The notes: a model not told the origin generated them from the letters alone. DNA of 8,372 nt from an uncultured Burkholderiales bacterium (GCA_903952885.1 CAJBHE010000148.1:1-8372); one strand, 5' to 3'; shown: positions 1-6,347, numbered from the stretch's first letter. Program-made: numbers and translations.

Positions 1-651
1 CAAACGGTCAGCGGGCACATCTTTGAGCATACCAATCGTGGTGTCGAGCGACACCTCAAAGGTGCGCAGGTCCCGGTTGTTGATGCCCACCAAAGGGGTT
101 TTGAGTTTGAGCGCGCGTTGCAGCTCGGCGGCGTCGTGCACCTCCACCAACACGGCCATGTCCAGGTTGCGCGCAATGGCTTCCATATCAGCCATTTGCG
201 CATCGGTCAAACAGGCGGCAATGAGCAAAATGCAGTCTGCACCCATCACACGCGCTTCGTACACCTGATACGGATTAACCATGAAGTCTTTGCGCAATAC
301 GGGCAAGTCACACGAGGCGCGGGCTTGCTTGAGGTAGTCCACCTGGCCTTGAAAGAAGTCTTTGTCGGTCAACACCGACAAGCACGCCGCGCCGTGCTCG
401 GCATAGCTTTGGGCAATGTCGGCAGGAATGAAGTCTTCGCGAATCACGCCCTTGGATGGGCTGGCTTTCTTAATTTCGGCAATCACCGCAGGCAAACCCG
501 CAGCAATCTTGGCGCGCAAAGCGCCCACGAAGTCACGGGTGAGCACGCGGCTTTCGGCATCGGCACGCATGGCCGCCAATGATTTGCGCTGTAGCGCGGC
601 TGCCACCTCTTGGTGTTTGACAGCAACGATTTGGTTCAAGATGTCTGACAT
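1..651 (-). CDS. trpC: Indole-3-glycerol phosphate synthase, partial (C-terminus outside window)
   Basis: TrpC closes the ring of 1-(2-carboxyphenylamino)-1-deoxyribulose 5-phosphate to give indole-3-glycerol phosphate, the fourth step of tryptophan synthesis, in the cytoplasm. I translated this frame by hand: 217 residues are present and the frame runs off the left edge of the window. Family (beta/alpha)8-barrel motifs are visible in order: IKKASPSKG (about 60-68, with E59 and K61 as likely catalytic residues), LTDKDFFQG (94-102), LRKDF (119-123), LVEVH (168-172, E170) and GINNRDL (189-195). The usual length is about 260-270 residues, so roughly the last 50 are missing, including the C-terminal phosphate-binding loops. 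The ATG at 651 gives the start MSDILNQI; a purine-rich AGAAAG stretch upstream is only a modest ribosome site. It lies 28 bases after trpD and reads as the fourth gene of trpEGDC. It is a stand-alone TrpC as far as visible; a fusion to TrpF cannot be excluded because the C-terminus is cut. Confidence 0.95.
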   Translation of the reverse strand, partial: MSDILNQIVAVKHQEVAAALQRKSLAAMRADAESRVLTRDFVGALRAKIAAGLPAVIAEIKKASPSKGVIREDFIPADIAQSYAEHGAACLSVLTDKDFFQGQVDYLKQARASCDLPVLRKDFMVNPYQVYEARVMGADCILLIAACLTDAQMADMEAIARNLDMAVLVEVHDAAELQRALKLKTPLVGINNRDLRTFEVSLDTTIGMLKDVPADRL

Positions 652-679
652 GTTTTCTTTCTAACGGCTATGCGCAAAT

Positions 680-1741
680 TTAAACTGCAGCGAGTTGACT
701 CGCAGTGGTAATCAATTGGTCGAGTTTGGTTTTGGCTGCGCCCGAAGCCAATGCCTCACGTGCACGCGCAATACCGGCCTCGATGTTGTTTGCCACGTTG
801 GCGGCATACAAAGCTGCGCCCGCATTGAGCGCCACGATGTCGAGCGCCGGCCCAGCTTCGTTATTCAGTACGCCCAGCAACATGGCGCGCGATTGCTCAG
901 GCGTTTCCACGCGCAAGGCTCGGTTGCTGCTCATGGCAAAGCCAAAGTCTTCGGGGTGAATTTCGTATTCGCGCACTTGGCCGTCTTTCAACTCGCCCAC
1001 CAAAGTGGACGCACCCAAAGAGAGCTCATCCAAACCATCGCGGCCGTACACCACCAACGCATGCTCAGCGCCCAAGCGCTCTAAAGCACGCACTTGAATG
1101 CCCACCAAGTCGGGATGGAACACGCCCATCAAAATATTCGGCGCGCTGGCTGGGTTGGTCAATGGACCGAGGATGTTGAAGATGGTACGCACGCCCAGCT
1201 CTTTGCGAACAGGCGCGACGTTTTTCATCGCAGGGTGATGGTTGGGCGCAAACATAAACCCAATGCCTACATCGGCAATGCACTTGGCAATTTGAGCGGG
1301 CGGCAAATTGATGTTGACGCCCAAGCTCTCCAGCACATCGGCACTGCCGCTTTTGCTGCTGACGCTGCGGCCACCGTGCTTGCTGACTTTGCCGCCAGCA
1401 GCTGCCACCACAAACATGGAGCAAGTGGAGATGTTGAAGGTATGCGACCCATCACCGCCAGTGCCCACAATGTCGACCATGTGCGTGCGGTCGGGCACGT
1501 CCACCTTGGTGGAGAACTCGCGCATCACTTGGGCAGCGGCGGTGATTTCGCCAATGGTTTCTTTCTTCACGCGCAGCGCGGCGATGAAAGCCGACATCAA
1601 TACGGGTGACATTTCGCCCGACATGATGAGGCGCATGATGTGCAGCATCTCGTCATGAAAAATCTCACGGTGCTCGATGACCCGTTGCAGCGCCTCTTGG
1701 GGCGTGATGGCCTTTGTTTGGGTGTGTGTGGCGCTTGTCAT
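680..1741 (-). CDS. trpD: Anthranilate phosphoribosyltransferase
   Basis: TrpD transfers the phosphoribosyl group of PRPP to anthranilate, giving phosphoribosylanthranilate, the second step of the tryptophan branch. The 353-residue product has the normal length for a stand-alone TrpD (about 335-355) with no fused glutamine amidotransferase domain. Visible family motifs are the PRPP-binding GTGGDG loop (93-98), KHGGRSVSSKSGSAD (121-135), RTIFNILGPLTNP (185-197) and DGLDE (235-239). The second motif has KHGG where many homologues have KHGN. The N-terminal helical domain (about 1-80) precedes the phosphorylase-like catalytic domain. The ATG at 1741 is preceded by an AAAGG-type ribosome site. Only 9 bases separate it from the trpG stop, so it is surely cotranscribed with trpE and trpG; trpC follows after 28 bases. 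Confidence 0.97.
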   Translation of the reverse strand: MTSATHTQTKAITPQEALQRVIEHREIFHDEMLHIMRLIMSGEMSPVLMSAFIAALRVKKETIGEITAAAQVMREFSTKVDVPDRTHMVDIVGTGGDGSHTFNISTCSMFVVAAAGGKVSKHGGRSVSSKSGSADVLESLGVNINLPPAQIAKCIADVGIGFMFAPNHHPAMKNVAPVRKELGVRTIFNILGPLTNPASAPNILMGVFHPDLVGIQVRALERLGAEHALVVYGRDGLDELSLGASTLVGELKDGQVREYEIHPEDFGFAMSSNRALRVETPEQSRAMLLGVLNNEAGPALDIVALNAGAALYAANVANNIEAGIARAREALASGAAKTKLDQLITTASQLAAV

Positions 1742-1750
1742 AGCCAGCCT

Positions 1751-2320
1751 TTACAAAAAGTTTTTCAGCATGGCGTGGCCATGCTCGGTGAGAATCGATT
1801 CAGGGTGAAACTGCACGCCTTGAATGTCCAGCTCGGTGTGACGCAAGCCCATGATCTCGCCATCGTCCGTCCACGCCGTGACCTTGAGGCACGAAGGGCA
1901 AGATGCACGCTCAATCGCCAGCGAATGGTAGCGGTTCACTGTGAACTTCTCAGGCAGGCCGCCAAACACGCCCTCTTGTGTGGTGGTGATGACACTGGTT
2001 TTGCCGTGCATCAAGGTTTGTGCACGAATGATCTTGCCGCCAAACGCTGCGCCAATGCTTTGATGCCCCAAGCACACACCCAAGATGGGCAGCTTTCCTG
2101 TAAAGAGTTGGACGGCGGCCACCGAGATACCCGCTTCAGCAGGTGAGCATGGGCCAGGTGAAATCACCAAGCGGTCGGGTTGGCGTGCGGCAATGCCTTC
2201 GAGCGTGATTTCGTCGTTGCGAAACACTTCGACCTCTGCACCTAACTCGCCAAAGTATTGAACGATGTTGAAGGTGAAGCTGTCGTAGTTGTCGACCATG
2301 AGGAGTTTGAGTTTGCTCAT
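1751..2320 (-). CDS. trpG: Anthranilate synthase component II (glutamine amidotransferase)
   Basis: TrpG is the class I glutamine amidotransferase subunit that hydrolyses glutamine and passes ammonia to TrpE for anthranilate formation. The product has 189 residues. It shows the class signature VDNYDSFTFN near the N-terminus (9-18), the oxyanion motif SPGPCSP (54-60), the nucleophile elbow GVCLGHQ with Cys83, and the FHPES motif supplying His172 and Glu174 of the catalytic triad. In many bacteria this subunit (PabA/TrpG) also serves p-aminobenzoate synthesis; the sequence alone cannot say whether it does here. I chose the ATG at 2320 because it overlaps the trpE stop as ATGA and has a strong GAGGAGGG ribosome site (2327-2334) inside the end of trpE. 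The same frame is open further upstream but lacks family similarity there. The overlap suggests translational coupling and equal amounts of the two partner subunits. Confidence 0.97.
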   Translation of the reverse strand: MSKLKLLMVDNYDSFTFNIVQYFGELGAEVEVFRNDEITLEGIAARQPDRLVISPGPCSPAEAGISVAAVQLFTGKLPILGVCLGHQSIGAAFGGKIIRAQTLMHGKTSVITTTQEGVFGGLPEKFTVNRYHSLAIERASCPSCLKVTAWTDDGEIMGLRHTELDIQGVQFHPESILTEHGHAMLKNFL

Positions 2321-3828
2321 TCCAAGCCCTCCTCTACCAATTCGCTGGCACGCAACAAAGCTCGGGCTTTGTGCTCTGTCTCTTTCCACTCCAACTCGGG
2401 TACCGAGTCGGCTACCACACCCGCAGCAGCTTGCACATAGAGGGTGTCGTTTTTGATGATGCCTGTGCGAATGGCAATCGCCACGTCCATATCGCCCGCA
2501 AAACTCAAGTACCCACACGCACCGCCGTACAAGCCACGCTTGGTAGGTTCAAGCTGGTCAATCAATTCCATCGCATGCACTTTAGGTGCGCCAGTCAGTG
2601 TGCCAGCAGGGAACGTGGCCTTGAGCACATCCATGCTGGTGAGCGGTTGGCCGTCGGGGCCGTCGAGCAACAAGCCTTCTACGTTGCTCACGATGTGCAT
2701 CACGTGGCTGTAGCGCTCCACCACAAAAGCCTCGGTCACTTTAACGCTGCCTGTCTTGGCAATACGACCAATGTCGTTGCGCGCGAGGTCAATCAACATC
2801 ACATGCTCGGCACGCTCTTTGGGATCGTTGATGAGCTCTACTTCGGCAGCCTTGTCAGCCTCGGGCGTCGCGCCGCGTGGGCGCGTGCCAGCCAAAGGTC
2901 GGATGGTGACTTTTTGCCCGTCGGGCGTGGACTCTTGGCGCACCAAAATCTCTGGCGATGCGCCCACCACATAGGCATCGCCGAGGTTGTAGTAATACAT
3001 GTACGGGCTAGGGTTCAACGAACGCAGCGCGCGGTACAGCGACAGTGGACTGGCGGTGAACTTCTTTTGGATGCGCTGACCCACTTGCACTTGCATGAAG
3101 TCACCGGCAGCAATCAAGTCTTTGGCCCGGAGCACGGCGGCCAAATAATCGTTCTTCGCAAAGCTACGCTCAGCGGGGTGGCTGATGCACGGTGCAATCG
3201 ATGGCGCTTGTGCAGGCTCTTTCAAACGCAGCTTCAATTCACCCAAACGCGCCTGCGCTTTGGCGTAAGCATCCGATTGTGCTGGGTCGGCGTAGACGAT
3301 GAGCGAGAGCTTGCCAGACAGGTTGTCAATCACCGCCAACTCTTCGGTTTGCAGCAGCAAGATGTCGGGCATACCCAAGTCGTCAGGTGGGCATGAGTGG
3401 ACCAGTTTCTTTTCGATGTGGCGTACCGTGTCGTAACCGAAGTAACCTGCCAAGCCACCGCAAAAACGCGGCAAGCCTTGACGCAATGCCACCTTGAAAC
3501 GTTTTTGGTAATTGGCCACAAAGTCGAGCGGGTTGCCAGCAATCGTTTCAACCACCACACCATCGGTCACCACCTCGGTCTTGGCAGCATCGCCAAAACC
3601 ACTGGCACGCAACAACGTGCGCGCAGGCAAACCAATGAAGCTGTAACGCCCAAAGCGCTCGCCGCCCACCACAGACTCCAGCAAAAAGCTGCGCTCGCCC
3701 TTATTTTGCACATGGGCCAGCTTGAGGTACAGCGAGAGCGGGGTTTCTAAGTCGGCAAAGGCCTCGGCCACCAACGGAATGCGGTTGTAGCCTTCTTGGG
3801 CCAATTGTTTGAATTCGGTTTCAGTCAT
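2317..3828 (-). CDS. trpE: Anthranilate synthase component I
   Basis: TrpE converts chorismate and ammonia from TrpG into anthranilate and pyruvate, the committed and feedback-controlled step of tryptophan synthesis. The 503-residue protein has the N-terminal domain with the LLES motif (49-52), part of the allosteric Trp-binding site in known TrpE proteins. The chorismate-binding domain follows, with IRPLAGTRPRG (309-319), AEHVMLIDLARNDIGR (340-355), VERYSHVMHIVSNVEG (370-385), TFPAGTLTGAPK (405-416), YGGACGYLSF (434-443) and VVADSVPELEWKET (471-484). This pattern fits TrpE better than PabB, because LLES is kept and trpG, trpD and trpC follow directly. The ATG at 3828 has a strong GGAGG ribosome site (3835-3839) six bases upstream. 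The frame stays open a further 55 codons upstream, but that part crosses the leader region and matches nothing in the family. The gene is preceded by a leader peptide and structured leader, so attenuation by tryptophan is likely. Confidence 0.97.
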   Translation of the reverse strand: MTETEFKQLAQEGYNRIPLVAEAFADLETPLSLYLKLAHVQNKGERSFLLESVVGGERFGRYSFIGLPARTLLRASGFGDAAKTEVVTDGVVVETIAGNPLDFVANYQKRFKVALRQGLPRFCGGLAGYFGYDTVRHIEKKLVHSCPPDDLGMPDILLLQTEELAVIDNLSGKLSLIVYADPAQSDAYAKAQARLGELKLRLKEPAQAPSIAPCISHPAERSFAKNDYLAAVLRAKDLIAAGDFMQVQVGQRIQKKFTASPLSLYRALRSLNPSPYMYYYNLGDAYVVGASPEILVRQESTPDGQKVTIRPLAGTRPRGATPEADKAAEVELINDPKERAEHVMLIDLARNDIGRIAKTGSVKVTEAFVVERYSHVMHIVSNVEGLLLDGPDGQPLTSMDVLKATFPAGTLTGAPKVHAMELIDQLEPTKRGLYGGACGYLSFAGDMDVAIAIRTGIIKNDTLYVQAAAGVVADSVPELEWKETEHKARALLRASELVEEGLE

Positions 3829-3834
3829 CGTGAG

Positions 3835-3839
3835 CCTCC
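3835..3839 (-). promoter_or_regulatory. trpE Shine-Dalgarno site
   Basis: GGAGG lies six bases before the ATG at 3828. It fixes the trpE start against the longer open frame. It is two bases downstream of a segment (3842-3852) that can pair with the Trp codons of trpL, so its accessibility may be regulated. Confidence 0.8.
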
Positions 3840-3847
3840 ACAGCTCG

Positions 3848-3866
3848 GCCCCATTCGCTTTGGGGC
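3848..3866 (-). promoter_or_regulatory. GC-rich hairpin just upstream of the trpE ribosome site
   Basis: Read on the minus strand, GCCCCA and TGGGGC form a perfect 6-bp stem with the 7-base loop AAGCGAA. It sits where an attenuator terminator would be expected, between trpL and trpE, but it is followed by CGAGCTGTGGAGG and not by a U-run. A classical intrinsic terminator is therefore not supported. Its distal arm overlaps the segment at 3842-3852 that can pair with the trpL Trp codons, so the two structures exclude each other. Confidence 0.5.
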
Positions 3867-3938
3867 GTTCATTCGGACAAGTGCTGAACAGCTCAGGTGT
3901 TTCAGCGCGGGCACGGCACAGTGAACCTGAGCGTGCTT

Positions 3939-4022
3939 TTAGACAAGCGCAAACGACGACGTACGCCAGGGCCAAGCTCCCCGGTCGTGACAACCTGTGA
4001 CAGTACTGCGATGAATGAACAT
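3939..4022 (-). CDS. trpL: trp operon leader peptide (27 residues, Trp-Pro-Trp)
   Basis: A short frame reads MFIHRSTVTGCHDRGAWPWR, then TSSFALV and a TAA stop at 3939-3941. It holds two Trp codons in the run TGG-CCC-TGG at residues 17 and 19. The block WPWRTS resembles the GWWRTS end of the E. coli trp leader peptide. It starts 20 bases after the gph stop and ends 110 bases before trpE, the expected place for a ribosome-sensing leader peptide. No good Shine-Dalgarno site precedes the ATG. The predicted promoter puts the transcript start at or within about 3 bases of the ATG, so it may be translated as a leaderless mRNA, as reported for trpL of Sinorhizobium meliloti. The peptide itself probably has no conserved function; stalling at the Trp codons is the likely signal. 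No translation evidence exists here beyond the pattern. Confidence 0.72.
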   Translation of the reverse strand: MFIHRSTVTGCHDRGAWPWRTSSFALV

Positions 4023-4030
4023 GGCTTCAG

Positions 4031-4059
4031 TTTATCAAAGGCTCAGCGAGCCTGGTCAA
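4031..4059 (-). promoter_or_regulatory. Predicted sigma-70 promoter for trpL-trpEGDC
   Basis: On the minus strand, TTGACC (4054-4059, 5 of 6 matches to TTGACA) is followed after exactly 17 bases by GATAAA (4031-4036, 4 of 6 matches to TATAAT). The -35 box lies in the last codons of gph and the -10 box just after its stop. Transcription would start about seven bases downstream, near 4022-4025, at the trpL ATG. The position is what a trp operon promoter separate from gph requires. A palindrome fills most of the spacer. Confidence 0.6.
4039..4053 (-). repeat. Inverted repeat inside the trp promoter spacer, over the gph stop codon
   Basis: AGGCTC-GCT-GAGCCT is a perfect 6-bp inverted repeat with a 3-base centre. 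It includes the gph stop codon and lies wholly between the predicted -35 and -10 boxes of the trp promoter. It could be a repressor operator or a short transcript hairpin ending gph. As a terminator it is weak because only TTTGAT follows. I do not recognise it as a known TrpR site. Confidence 0.4.
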
Positions 4060-4765
4060 GGGCTTGGGCGATGTCGACCAAGCTATCTACATGGGCATCG
4101 GCATCCACGCCGTCCACGGGCTCGCCGTGGTTGTAGCCATAGCGCACCAAAACGACAGGGCAGCCTGCGGCTCGAGCAGCTTGGGCGTCGTTGCTTGAGT
4201 CGCCCACCATCAAGGACTGCGCGGGTTTGACGCCCAAAACTTCACAAGTTTTGCGCAAGGGCAGTGGGTCTGGCTTTTTGCGCTCAAAACTGTCGCCGCC
4301 AAACACATGGGCAAAGAAGTAATCCAGACATTTGGCTTGCAACAAGGGCTTGGCAAATGACAAAGGCTTGTTGGTCAAGCACACCAGTTGCAGGCCCGCG
4401 TCGCGCATCTGCTGCAAGCCTTCCACCACGCCCGGATACACCGCTGCGAATTCCCCGTTAATGGCCAAGTAATGATGCTGGTAGCGCAACCAAGCCGCCT
4501 CGAACAAATCCTCGATGCCGCGAGAAGCGCACACAAGAAATTGATCTCGCACTTCAGGCAAAGCTAGCTGATGCGCCAGCACCGACCGGATCAAATGCTC
4601 AGAGCCTTTACCCACGGTGCGCTCAACCAAGGTCCGTGTGACAGGTGGCAAATCCAAGTCGTGAAGTGCGCGATTCAGCGCCACCTCGAAGTCGCCCAAG
4701 GTGTCGACCATCGTGCCGTCTAGGTCAATAATGGCGGCGTGCATGTGAGTCAATGAAAAAGCCAT
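4043..4765 (-). CDS. gph: Phosphoglycolate phosphatase (HAD superfamily)
   Basis: Gph hydrolyses 2-phosphoglycolate, which arises from Rubisco oxygenation or DNA end repair, to glycolate. The 240-residue protein shows all four HAD motifs: DLDGT (14-18, nucleophile Asp14 and acid/base Asp16), LTNK (130-133, Thr131), the KKPDP lysine region (163-167) and VGDSSND (187-193, Asp189 and Asp193). A helical cap domain lies between motifs I and II, as in Gph-type phosphatases. I chose the ATG at 4765 (MAFSLTHMHAA). A TTG at 4777 would add four residues, and an ATG at 4744 would place the DLDGT motif very near the N-terminus. The ribosome site is poor for all three. Placement next to trpE, with rpe nearby, is typical of Burkholderiales and supports Gph over other HAD phosphatases. 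It starts 36 bases after the pntB terminator stem, yet no convincing promoter of its own is visible. Confidence 0.9.
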   Translation of the reverse strand: MAFSLTHMHAAIIDLDGTMVDTLGDFEVALNRALHDLDLPPVTRTLVERTVGKGSEHLIRSVLAHQLALPEVRDQFLVCASRGIEDLFEAAWLRYQHHYLAINGEFAAVYPGVVEGLQQMRDAGLQLVCLTNKPLSFAKPLLQAKCLDYFFAHVFGGDSFERKKPDPLPLRKTCEVLGVKPAQSLMVGDSSNDAQAARAAGCPVVLVRYGYNHGEPVDGVDADAHVDSLVDIAQALDQAR

Positions 4766-4790
4766 ATCCAGATACAAACCTCAAGTTAAC

Positions 4791-4824
4791 GCACAAACAA
4801 GAAGGGGCGTCCATGACGCCCCTT
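4791..4824 (-). terminator. Intrinsic terminator after pntB
   Basis: A perfect 9-bp stem AAGGGGCGT / ACGCCCCTT with a 5-base loop (4802-4824) begins 17 bases after the pntB stop. On the minus strand the stem is followed by the T-rich CTTGTTTG. On the plus strand the flank is not T-rich, so it acts for pnt transcription. It should separate the pnt operon from gph-trp. Confidence 0.85.
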
Positions 4825-4841
4825 GGATCAAGTCAGTGGGT

Positions 4842-6347
4842 TCAGGCCTGGTCCACCGCCTTGACCATGTCTTCCACCACCTTTTTGGCATCACCAAACA
4901 CCATCATGGTTTTGTCCATGTAGAACAGCTCGTTGTCTAAGCCGGCATAGCCAGAAGCCATGCTTCGCTTGTTCACAATCACCGTCTTAGCCTTGTAGGC
5001 TTCCAAGATGGGCATGCCGTAAATCGCGCTGCCTTTTTCCAACGCGGCGGGGTTCACCACGTCGTTAGCGCCCAAGACGATGGCCACATCGACTTGGCCA
5101 AACTCGCCGTTGATGTCTTCCATCTCAAACACTTGGTCGTAAGGCACTTCAGCCTCAGCCAACAACACGTTCATGTGGCCGGGCATGCGGCCTGCCACGG
5201 GGTGAATGGCGTACTTCACGCTGATGCCTTTGTGCATCAGCTTTTCAGCCAATTCATTCACCGCATGCTGCGCACGCGCCACGGCCAAGCCGTAGCCGGG
5301 GACAATCACCACGGTCTCGGCGTTGGCCAAGATGTAGGCCGCGTCATCTGCACTGCCGCTCTTCACAGGGCGTTGCTCTTGTGCGCCCGCGACCGCTGTA
5401 ACGGCCTCTGCACCAAAGCCACCCAAAATGACGCTAAAGAACGAGCGGTTCATGGCCTTGCACATGATGTAGCTCAGAATCGCGCCCGAGCTACCCACCA
5501 ACGAGCCTGCAATGATGAGCATGCTGTTATTGAGTGAGAAACCGATACCCGCGGCTGCCCAACCTGAATAGCTGTTGAGCATGGACACCACCACGGGCAT
5601 GTCAGCGCCGCCAATTGGGATGATGATGAGCACGCCCATGACAAACGCCAAAGCCAACATAGCAAAGAAGGCCGTCCAGTCTTCGGTCACGACAAACATC
5701 AGCCCCAAACCCACGGTGACTAAACCTAAGACCAGGTTGAGCATGTGTTGGCCCGCAAAGCTCACAGGCGCGCCTTGGAACAAGCGAAATTTGTACTTAC
5801 CCGAGAGCTTGCCAAATGCAATGACTGAACCGCTGAAAGTAACAGCACCGATGGCTGCACCGAGAAACAGCTCTAGTCGATTACCTGCAGGGATCGGGAA
5901 ACGTTGAACACTCTCTGTGATCACCAAGCCAGCGCTGGTTTGCATGCCTGTTACCAACTCTTGCGGCACGGCTGTGATACCAAACGCCCAAGGCTCAGCT
6001 ACAGCGGCCACACCAATGAACACCGCCGCCAAACCGATCATGCTGTGCATGAAGGCCACCAGCTCAGGCATCTTGGTCATCTCGACGCGTTGCGCCATGA
6101 GAGTACCAGCACCGCCGCCCAACACCAAACCCAACAATACCCAAGTCATGCCGAAGCCTGAGCCCGACAGTTTGACGATCAAAGCTGCGGTGGTGATAAC
6201 AGCAATGGTCATGCCCGTCATACCAAACAAGTTGCCACGAATCGAGGTGGTGGGATGGCTCAAGCCTTTGAGCGCTTGGATGAAACACACGCTTGCCACC
6301 AGATACATCAAGGTGACCAGGTTCATTGAAACAAAGTCCATGTTCAT
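4842..6347 (-). CDS. pntB: NAD(P) transhydrogenase subunit beta
   Basis: PntB carries membrane domain II and the NADP(H)-binding domain III of the proton-translocating transhydrogenase, which reduces NADP+ with NADH using the proton gradient. The 501-residue protein has many hydrophobic segments across residues 1-310. MPELVAFMHS has His101 at the place of the proton-pathway His91 of E. coli PntB. GGADMPVVVSMLNSYSGWAA (247-266) and GSSGAILSYIMCKAMNRS (285-302) are the conserved membrane blocks. Domain III shows VPGYGLAVARAQ (349-360), HPVAGRMPGHMNVLLAEA (382-399), GANDVVNPAA (426-435) and KRSMASGYAG (460-469). It is about 40 residues longer than the E. coli protein, partly from an added loop near residues 115-155. 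The ATG at 6347 overlaps the pntAB stop as ATGA and has an AGGAGA ribosome site at 6354-6359; a second ATG at 6341 is less likely. An intrinsic terminator follows. Confidence 0.97.
   Translation of the reverse strand: MNMDFVSMNLVTLMYLVASVCFIQALKGLSHPTTSIRGNLFGMTGMTIAVITTAALIVKLSGSGFGMTWVLLGLVLGGGAGTLMAQRVEMTKMPELVAFMHSMIGLAAVFIGVAAVAEPWAFGITAVPQELVTGMQTSAGLVITESVQRFPIPAGNRLELFLGAAIGAVTFSGSVIAFGKLSGKYKFRLFQGAPVSFAGQHMLNLVLGLVTVGLGLMFVVTEDWTAFFAMLALAFVMGVLIIIPIGGADMPVVVSMLNSYSGWAAAGIGFSLNNSMLIIAGSLVGSSGAILSYIMCKAMNRSFFSVILGGFGAEAVTAVAGAQEQRPVKSGSADDAAYILANAETVVIVPGYGLAVARAQHAVNELAEKLMHKGISVKYAIHPVAGRMPGHMNVLLAEAEVPYDQVFEMEDINGEFGQVDVAIVLGANDVVNPAALEKGSAIYGMPILEAYKAKTVIVNKRSMASGYAGLDNELFYMDKTMMVFGDAKKVVEDMVKAVDQA

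Larger units (their letters stand above)
3829..4025 (-). promoter_or_regulatory. trp operon leader, probable tryptophan-responsive attenuator
   Basis: This is the untranslated leader between the predicted transcript start and trpE. It holds the trpL reading frame and several competing structures seen on the minus strand. (a) A hairpin over the Trp codons: ACGAC and CCGGGG pair with CCCTGG and GTCGT, with a 5-base bulge. (b) A perfect 8-bp stem GCTCAGGT/ACCTGAGC (3925-3932 with 3891-3898), which crosses and so competes with GCTGAA/TTCAGC (3901-3906 with 3883-3888). (c) The GCCCCA/TGGGGC hairpin at 3848-3866. (d) An 11-pair helix, two of the pairs G-U, between the Trp-codon segment 3968-3978 and 3842-3852, next to the trpE ribosome site. 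A leader peptide rich in the end product plus alternative RNA folds is the known layout of amino acid attenuators. No U-run follows any of the hairpins, so the output could be translational. Pairings were found by eye; no folding energies were computed. Confidence 0.6.

Noticed and set aside
695..1609. Plus-strand open frames of 129 and 171 codons opposite trpD
   Set aside because: Both are antisense shadows of trpD with no recognisable domain or ribosome site.
2321..2518. N-terminal extension of TrpG by 66 codons into trpE
   Set aside because: The extension is Cys/Arg/His-rich shadow sequence; the ATG in the ATGA overlap directly precedes the family's N-terminal motif.
2371..3396. Long plus-strand open frame of 341 codons opposite trpE
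   Set aside because: It mirrors the trpE codon pattern, is rich in His, Arg and Gln as antisense shadows are, shows no family motif, and lies fully inside a well-supported gene.
3829..3993. N-terminal extension of TrpE by 55 codons
   Set aside because: The frame is open, but the added sequence has no family similarity, overlaps trpL in another frame, and the ATG at 3828 has a strong ribosome site.
4039..4053. Palindrome as an intrinsic terminator of gph
   Set aside because: The stem has only six pairs with a 3-base loop and only three T bases follow, so termination is doubtful; it is listed as an inverted repeat.
4766..4800. TTGTTT ... TTGTAT or TGTATC as a gph promoter
   Set aside because: The -10 candidates match only three of six consensus positions, which is expected by chance.
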